This document shows positions 52,301 through 64,000 of a stretch of DNA of 64,000 nucleotides, piece after piece. Source of the stretch: Entrophospora sp. SA101 (lineage: Eukaryota > Glomeromycota > Glomeromycetes > Entrophosporales > Entrophosporaceae); the NCBI GenBank assembly GCA_958430865.1, contig CAUDNR010003201.1, positions 6,711-70,710 of the forward strand. Reading direction: 5' to 3'. The notes beneath the pieces are model-generated. The model made no database searches and was not told the origin of the DNA. It worked only from the letters and a program-made list of their open reading frames with translations. Positions within the stretch are counted from its first letter, which is position 1; each line of letters begins with the position of its first letter. The translations under genes were made by a program, and so were the position numbers.

Positions 52301-54130
52301 AACCTTTTAGGAAATTCAATTTCTGGTCCGACACATTTAACATTAATAAATACTAAATATGGTTAGTGTAATATGTCAATAATTAACTGAATATTTTAAT
52401 ATCTTTATTATAAAATTATAAATAACTAATCAATAATATTGCTGGTATAGTACTTGATGCACTTAATCTCATGAAGGTTAACAATCTGGCGCAAGTTTAT
52501 ATAAACTTGCGAGAAATAGTTGCTTCGTGGCCAACAAAACTGGACTAATGATTATTATAATAACAAATATTGGTAATTAACTTTTTTATTTTCATTGTAT
52601 TTTAATTTGATGGCGCGAATAACAATAGATATAATGATAGAATATTTAAATTTATAAATAAAAGAATACAATATTCAGCAAAATTAGATTATATAAAGCC
52701 ACAAACCTAATTCATTTAAGTGCATAAAAATCACCGTCCAAATTGGTACTCGTAATCAAAATAATAAATAAATTATATGGTTGAATATAAATAAAATTAC
52801 CAAAATTATCGTTTGATTTGACAAATAAAAATTCGTCCTTACATCATAGTTTCGTTGCAGTTCTCTATTAACATTTTTCTTTCGATAATCTCTCTATAGA
52901 ACAATAATTTTGTATAAAAAGAATGACTTATGTCTTGTTGAACTTTTACGTCTTTAAATCAACAACCAATCAATAGTTTTATCCCAAAAAGATGTATTCT
53001 CGGGATTTGCCATAGCTTAATTAACAAAATAATGAATTGAATGAATCTTTAAAAGGATTTATGTATGCCTGATGTTTTGAAGGTAATCCAACGATAATTT
53101 GAAAAGAAGGAACCCTCACTATTTCCAAACACATAAAGTAGTCTCCTCTCACTTTTGAGCTATTGTGTTTTGTGTTTATTTTTCCATTAAAATCTTTAAC
53201 AATATTAACAAATTGTCAATTTAAATTATTATCAAAGATCCAAGTTAAATGAAAGTTGTCAATAAACAAATAATATTATTTGTGCTATTGAATCGGCATA
53301 AAAAAATTTTTTGCGGAGCGCCAAAGTTCTTAAAATGTTATTATGTCAGTCAATCTGCCGAGGAGAATTTTTAATTTATTTATTTTTTTTATATAATTTA
53401 TTTCATTATAATGAAAAGCAATGTTTAAACAGCCCCAATTTTCAAACAATTAAAGCTGCATTGTCATATTTTATTTATTATTATTTATAATGATGATTTT
53501 CTTTGTATTATTTGTTATAATAAGGATTTAAAAACAATGTAAAATTCAAAAAAGAATTTTTTAGGTAAATTTTTTGACAATGAGAAATATGGGGTTGGTT
53601 GATAGAATGAATATATATATAATTAATTATTGAATAATTTCACGTTTCACGAAATTAAAATGATTGTATTTATCAGGTTATACTGTATATTAATATATTA
53701 AAAGATTTTTTATTTATTAAACCTTGATCATTTAAACAGCTTCTTATTTTGTTTTATGAACTTAAGCTCAAATATCTGACCATCTATGATCTGTAGTATC
53801 AAATGAAAAATATTGAAACATTTAATTATCCAAAAAGCAATTTTTTAATTGAATGTAATAAAAGACCGGATCTCTTTGTTTCGCCATTAAAAAACGTGTT
53901 CGACGTAGCGAATTACGTACTTACATATTTGTAAATATAGAATCAGTATAAAATTGTTCGTGAAAAGCATCCGACCGCTCTCTAATGAAACTTTAAATCT
54001 ATATGCAAATTGACATGTTTACTTAATGCACTAAGCCAGGTTTGGTTAATACAATTTGATATGCATAATTAAATAATAATAATGTGAATCTATCCGATTT
54101 TTTCATGGTTCCCTTTGTTATATGAAACGA
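52300..54130. other. AT-rich spacer
   Basis: No supported gene or repeat. Confidence 0.45.
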
Positions 54131-54139
54131 TTTTATTAG

Positions 54140-54760
54140 AATTTTCGATTGCCAAGATTTTTGGAAAATCGTTCTAATTGTTGAAAATCACAGAAGTTTT
54201 TAGTCGAGAGGCATTGTTATGGAGTGAATATGGTTATTTCATATAGTTGTTTTGAAGTTGTAATAAAGCAAAAGTGTCACAATAAAAAATGAGTTTTTTA
54301 CACCATTAGCATTTTCATAGCCATTAAATCTCTCCATAACTATATACTACTGTCTATATACTACTTTTATGTAAACTTGGTATCCGTAACCTTTGAAAAT
54401 GGAGGAAGAGTAATAATTCGAAAAAGTGCTTTTTACCAATGTTTGGAACTCCCGATTGCTAAGGCTTTCTGGATGTCATTCTGTTTGTGAAAATATTAAA
54501 GGTTTTTGGCTGTAAAACACTGCTATGGAGAGAACATGATTGTTTTTAGAAGTTATAATAGAGCAAAAATATTATAATAAATGAATTTTCGTTGTATTTT
54601 AAATGGATTTTTTATATCATTAACATTTTTGTGTCATAAAATTTCTCCGGATCTCTTTATACCACTACTTACATTATTACATTTCATGCAAATTTGGTAT
54701 CTACTGTATATCTTTGAATGAAAAAATAATAATTTGAAAACAGAAAATTCCGTTAATAAT
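54140..54760. repeat. Diverged tandem duplication of about 300 bp
   Basis: Unit A (about 54140-54425) and unit B (about 54430-54760) share a collinear series: AAAAT..CA.AG.TTTTT, TGCTATGGAG.GAA.AT, GAAGTT.TAATA.AGCAAAA, TTTTTTA.A.CATTA.CATTTT, ATAAA.TCTCC and a TTTGGTATC block before a TTTGAA...GAA tail. Divergence is high, so the duplication is old. Noncoding. Confidence 0.6.
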
Positions 54761-55200
54761 ATGCCGATCACAAAAAAATCACATATGACTGATTTTAGAA
54801 TGTCGAAGGCGTAACGTTTTCAAAAAGGATCGTCAGGTGGTCGCTTATCACAAGTTTTTTAATTTAAATTTTCATATTAATTAATATATATAATAAATAA
54901 ATAATAATGGTTAATTTCATAAAACAATTTGATGCAACATACTTAAACAATTATCGATTATGGATTGTTAGTTAATAATTGTCGATAAAAGAATACAATG
55001 AAATATTATTATATTATTATATATAACAATAGCCTTTTTCTAAAATGTTTGTGTCGTCATCAAAATGAGGCTTTTTATATTATAAAACGTATAAAATAAA
55101 TTATATAAATAAATATCCAATTGTTCTATACTTGATATATTTTATATTTTCCCTGATATAATTTTCCAAGAAAAATAAAATTTTAATATTTAAAAAAAAA

Positions 55201-56798
55201 ATGCTTGAAATTTTAAATAAAAATCTTAAAATTCAATCAACAACAACAACACAAGACGATCAAAATTATCACTATGATGTATTAATCAAGGCTGGTGAAA
55301 AACTTCAAGAATTATTTGCACATTCAAGAATTTTACGTGAACGATCACCTTATTTCGAGGCTGCGTTATCATCAACTTGGGCAAAAAAAGAAGACGGAAA
55401 ATTTGTTATTTTGAAACCAAATATTTCTTATGCAACTTTTTCGATAATAATAAAGTAAGAAAAATAAAAATAATCACGTTAATAAATTGGTTGGTTGATT
55501 TATTGATCAATATTAACTTTAACAAACTTGGTTAATTTATTTTTATTTTTTTCATTTTTTAATATGTTAGTTTTATATATACTAATAAAGTTGATCTAAG
55601 TCAATTCAATGGACCACAAGTATTGGAAATATTGGTGGCTTCAGATGAATTACTAATTTTGGGCGATTTAATTTACCCTGCACAAGATCATCTTATACAA
55701 AATGAAGCAAAATGGATCGAACAAAATCTTTTGACGGTGTTCAATATTGCGTGCGAGCATGAAGAATTCCAAAAATTGCAAGATTTTTGTTTGGAAATAA
55801 TCGGATGGGAACCATCTATTATTTTTAAATCGAAAGATTTCTACGATTTATCAGAATATGTTTTGTCGATAATTTTAAAGCAGGATTTCTTACAAATTAG
55901 CGAAATCGAAATTTGGGATCATTTGATTAAATGGGGAATCCACAAATCAAAATTTAGCGACTTGGATAACGATATTAATTATTGGGATTTAAAAAAAGAG
56001 GATTTATTTGAATTGGAAAAAATTCTACATGATTTAATACCTTTGATTAGATTTTTGGAATTTAATATAGATGATTGCTGCGAGAAAATCAAACCATTAA
56101 AAGATATCTTGCCATTGGAAATCAAGCATGAATTATGGAATTATCACAAATATCCTAAAATTGAATTGGATCACATTCTACCAATCAGAAGCCCGATCTT
56201 AAATAATTTCGAATCAAAATTACTTAATCGAGATCAGATCAATAAATTTAAAAAATTCATCTACAAAAATGACGATTTCGGTCAATTACTTCCAAATAAT
56301 TTTAACAAGGATACCTCACGACTAAAATTCAATCTTAGATTGTTGATACGAGGTAGTCGAGACGGACTTTCACCAAAGAAATTTCATCACTTATGTGATA
56401 ATAAAGGTCCGAATATAGTAATCATGAAAGTAAAAAAAAGTCAACAAATAATTGGTGGTTATAATCCTGTAGGTTGGTTTGGTAAAGGCATTAAATGGAG
56501 ATATACAAAAAAAGGTTTTTTGTTTAGTTTTGGCACTCCAGAGAAACAAGAATTCCTCATTAGTCGACCCAAGCAACGCTCATCACACTATACAATTTAT
56601 GATGATCCAAATGCAGGTCCAAGTTTTGGCATAAATGATCTTCGATTCTATAAACAATTTAGTAGCGAGAGTAATAATTGTTGTGCAATACCTACCGTCT
56701 TTGAGACAAAGATTATCAACGAGACTGAATTTTTGGTTGAAGATTATGAAGTTTATCAAATTTATTTGGATTCCGATTTGAAAAACCTAGGTATTTAA
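55201..56798 (+). CDS. BTB-BACK-TLDc protein, intact
   Basis: Exons 55201-55454 and 55571-56798, GT...AG, phase 2, giving 493 residues. The BTB domain (about residues 24-110: YHYDVLIKAGEKLQELFAHS, RSPYFEAALSS, then FIYTNKVDLSQFNGPQVLEI) is followed by a BACK-like helical region (IWDHLIKWGIHKS, WDLKKEDLFELEKILHDLIP) and a TLDc domain (about 310-493: LRLLIRGSRDGLSPKKFHHL, QQIIGGYNPVGWFGKG, DYEVYQIYLDSDL). Domain order is that of the expanded Rhizophagus family. Predicted role is as a Cullin-3 adaptor with a TLDc module; that is inference. The intron position equals that of the broken copies at 48739-50251, showing common descent. Start is the first ATG after a poly-A leader. Confidence 0.92.
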
Positions 56799-59079
56799 AT
56801 TGGTGGTGATGTTGTTATTTTATAATATTTATATTAATTTTAATTAAATATTAAATCTTAAATTTAAATTTTTTTAATTATAGCTTTACCTCTCGACTTC
56901 TATACTTGGTTTCGTTTATGGGGTTGTTTATAACTTTTTTTATTTAAATCATTAATAGTCGCAAATTAATGGATGTATTTAATTTATTTAATTTTTTTGT
57001 AGATAGGACAATTTTTTTAATTTTTTTAATATATGTAAAAATTTATACATTTTTTTTTGTATTTGTAAAAAAAAAAATCAAATAATAATAAAATAAAATA
57101 TATAAAAAATTTTTTTTACTGTTTTGGTGAGATCATCTTCCTTGTAAAGTAAGCACATATATATATTTATATATATTAATTATATATTAATATATATATA
57201 TATATATCCCACAGATATATTTTTTTACTCACAGTAAAATGAAATTTTTTTAATAAAGTTATGTTCTAGTAGATACAATAAAATAACTAAAGGAAAAAAA
57301 TAGCACTTGAGAAAGTCTTGAAGTTGAATATAAATATTGATCTCGAGATAATTTAAACAGCACATTTCTAAATTATTCACTGTTCATTATACTCATTACT
57401 GGGGACAAAAAGAATGAATAATCTAGCAATGCAAAGTTAAGCAGGGAAGGAAGCGAAAAAGTTTCGAAAGATTAGTCTTTCAATTTAATTGCTTACTTCT
57501 AATTGACAATATTTAATTCTACAAAAAGACTATTATTAAACCTTAAACCTTAGCATTATTATTGTAAATTATTTCGACTTGTTTTATCAAGAAAACAGAC
57601 ATGGAAACAGTAATGAATCAAAAATAGCGTTTGAACATTCGAATTTATGATCTTGAGAATTAATAATTAAAAACAGTAGGTGATCTTTAAATAATAATAA
57701 CAATTTTAAAATTGAAATGAAATCTGATTTTTTTTTTTTAATTTCGAATTATTTATTTTTAGATAAATCTTTGTTGTTACCTTTATTTTATTGATAATTA
57801 TCTTTAAATACTTTAATCACTCTAATCATATATTTTGCAAGAAATGGCTAATCAGAACCTCGAAACTTGACGGATATAGTGCAATGGGAAATTTAGAATG
57901 GTTGAGGGAGGGGCCTTTGAATTTTGTTGAAATTGCATTGGGTTTCATTTTGAAGTACCTGTTAAGTTTTCCTATGTTCAGGCATTTTATCCCAAATAGT
58001 CACATGAGGCAATGATCTCTGGTATTAAAGCAAGCATTTAGCATCACAAGGATTCGGAAGAGTGGTGGGCGAATGTCATCAAAAATCTGCAAAATGTTAT
58101 AGGTAAGAGTTATTTAACTTGATATTTAATTCTCAATCAAATAGCAGATCTTGAGCAGAAGTAAGCAAGCTGTTGGTGTAACTTTTGATTTATTTCTCTG
58201 TTGCCTGCCATGAGGGAGGATAACAATCGAGAACTTGCATAGGCATGAAGAGGATAATTTGTAAATCTAACACCCAAGCTCAATATCTTTAGGTTTAATT
58301 TATTTTTAGAACTCTGTGATTTGCAACTCCAAAGACTCAAGTAGAGTGAGTGAGAGACTTTACCATTATGGCTTTTTTTTTCATTACCACTTGGATGACA
58401 AGGTGATGATGAACTCTCATGTTACATGGAAAGGAAGCTCGGATTGAAATTCAAGGATTTATTTTTCAATTTTCTCATTTTTACTTGTTAGGACATTATA
58501 TGGCTTTTTTCAGAATTGGTTCCTAGTATTATAATTTATTTGTTGATCCCTTGTAAATTTAATAAAAAACACACATGTTAGATAATAATAGCATCAAATG
58601 AATTGTAACGGATATATGATATAATATATTAATATGGAGACAAAGAAAGGCATGTCACACATACATACAAGGAAAGGAAGGATTAAACAACAAAAAAGAG
58701 AAATTGTTTTTTATTTGATTAATACATTATATAATTTATACATAAAAAATATTAAAAATACAAGATGGAATAACACCAGGGTAAATTTCATGAGAGGGCT
58801 TGAACACAATGCCATTTATGAGTATTACTGGTTCCATACACTCACTATATATATATATATATAAGCCTTTCTTTATTTTATCGGTTTTCATCACATGTAA
58901 TTTTTTAACAAATAAAACACATTAATAAGCGTGTTTTACAAGCGTATCAAATTAATATTGAAAATCATCATAATCAGAAAATTATTTTGTAACAACTTTT
59001 CCGAAAAAAAAATAAACAATTATTCTGATATTTAAGGCAGTTTTGTAAACACATAAATTAAATAAAAATTTTTTAAAAA
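56799..59079. other. Spacer with simple repeats and relics
   Basis: Contains (TA)n tracts at 57155-57210, a coding-like but broken stretch at 57830-58110 (YLLSFPMFRHFIPNSHMRQ) and a repeat block at 58260-58330 shared with 44290-44390. No intact gene. Confidence 0.5.
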
Positions 59080-63605
<4,526 letters not shown>

Positions 63606-64000
63606 AAAATATTCAAATATTTGTAAAAGTATTACATGTTTTTTTTAAAGAATTCACTATATATATATATATATATTAAATAATATAATATAATATAATA
63701 TAATATAATCTTTTTTTTACCAAACCATACACATCACACCTAGATATATATATATATATTATATAATATATAGAATATGAAAAGATAATAATATATATAT
63801 ATAATTTATAATATAAAGAAACAAAAAAAAATAAAATAAAACCAAAAAAAAAGTTGGATCATAAGAAAAGTGAAATATAATAATATAATAATGTATTTTG
63901 TTGTTATTTATGATGATGATGATGATGAGTTGATATATACTTGAATGATGTTGATGATGAAAATGAAAAAGGTAATATAATAATAATGAATTATAACCTC
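63606..64000. repeat. 3' flank with microsatellites
   Basis: (TA)n at 63658-63676, (TATAA)n of about six copies at 63678-63709, (TA)n again at 63743-63770 and (GATGAT)n at 63911-63927. No coding sequence seen. Confidence 0.8.

Overview
The window looks like nuclear DNA of an arbuscular mycorrhizal fungus (Glomeromycotina, Rhizophagus-like). It is very AT-rich. Its genes carry many short introns (roughly 70-190 bp, GT...AG, with T-rich 3' ends). It also has several BTB-TLDc genes, a family known to be greatly expanded in Rhizophagus, and wide spacers filled with decayed DNA transposons and miniature inverted-repeat elements. The species assignment is inference, since no marker gene is present. 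I rebuilt exon structures by hand, checking GT/AG sites, reading phase and family conservation, so each multi-exon entry gives its exons.

Layout. 1-2400: transposon end, hAT relic and coding debris. 2438-5346: a secreted cysteine-rich protein with a GPI-like tail, a broken TAF11 gene on the opposite strand, and a single-exon RCC1-repeat protein. 6482-15477: a compact gene block with a 7-8 TM protein, mitochondrial ribosomal protein bL35m, an SLC41/MgtE magnesium transporter and a UPF0014 (FetB/ALS3-like) membrane protein. 15478-23200: transposon-rich desert with a 620-bp element bearing perfect 20-bp terminal repeats, a Tigger-type transposase relic, a Harbinger-type relic and miniature elements. 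23203-28171: MCM2, a possible Fanzor/TnpB remnant and CRIPT. 28430-30980: a MutS-like relic and a 1.1-kb inverted-repeat element. 32492-33106: a small two-helix membrane protein. 38669-39846: glutamine synthetase. 41790-55200: more desert, with a near-perfect foldback, two broken BTB-TLDc copies in tandem, a 0.9-kb element with GC-rich ends and a diverged 300-bp duplication. 55201-56798: an intact BTB-TLDc gene. 59080-63605: an ISWI chromatin remodeller with 19 exons.

The intact genes are mostly unlinked housekeeping functions: replication (MCM2), chromatin (ISWI), splicing-associated CRIPT, mitochondrial translation, nitrogen assimilation (glutamine synthetase) and ion transport. bL35m and the Mg transporter are head-to-head and may share a promoter region. 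I found no gene cluster that looks like one new pathway. The most unusual items are a bL35m intron whose donor reads GA instead of GT, a family of terminal inverted repeats seen four times, a WNRD-motif fragment that may come from a Fanzor nuclease, and freshly broken tandem BTB-TLDc copies.
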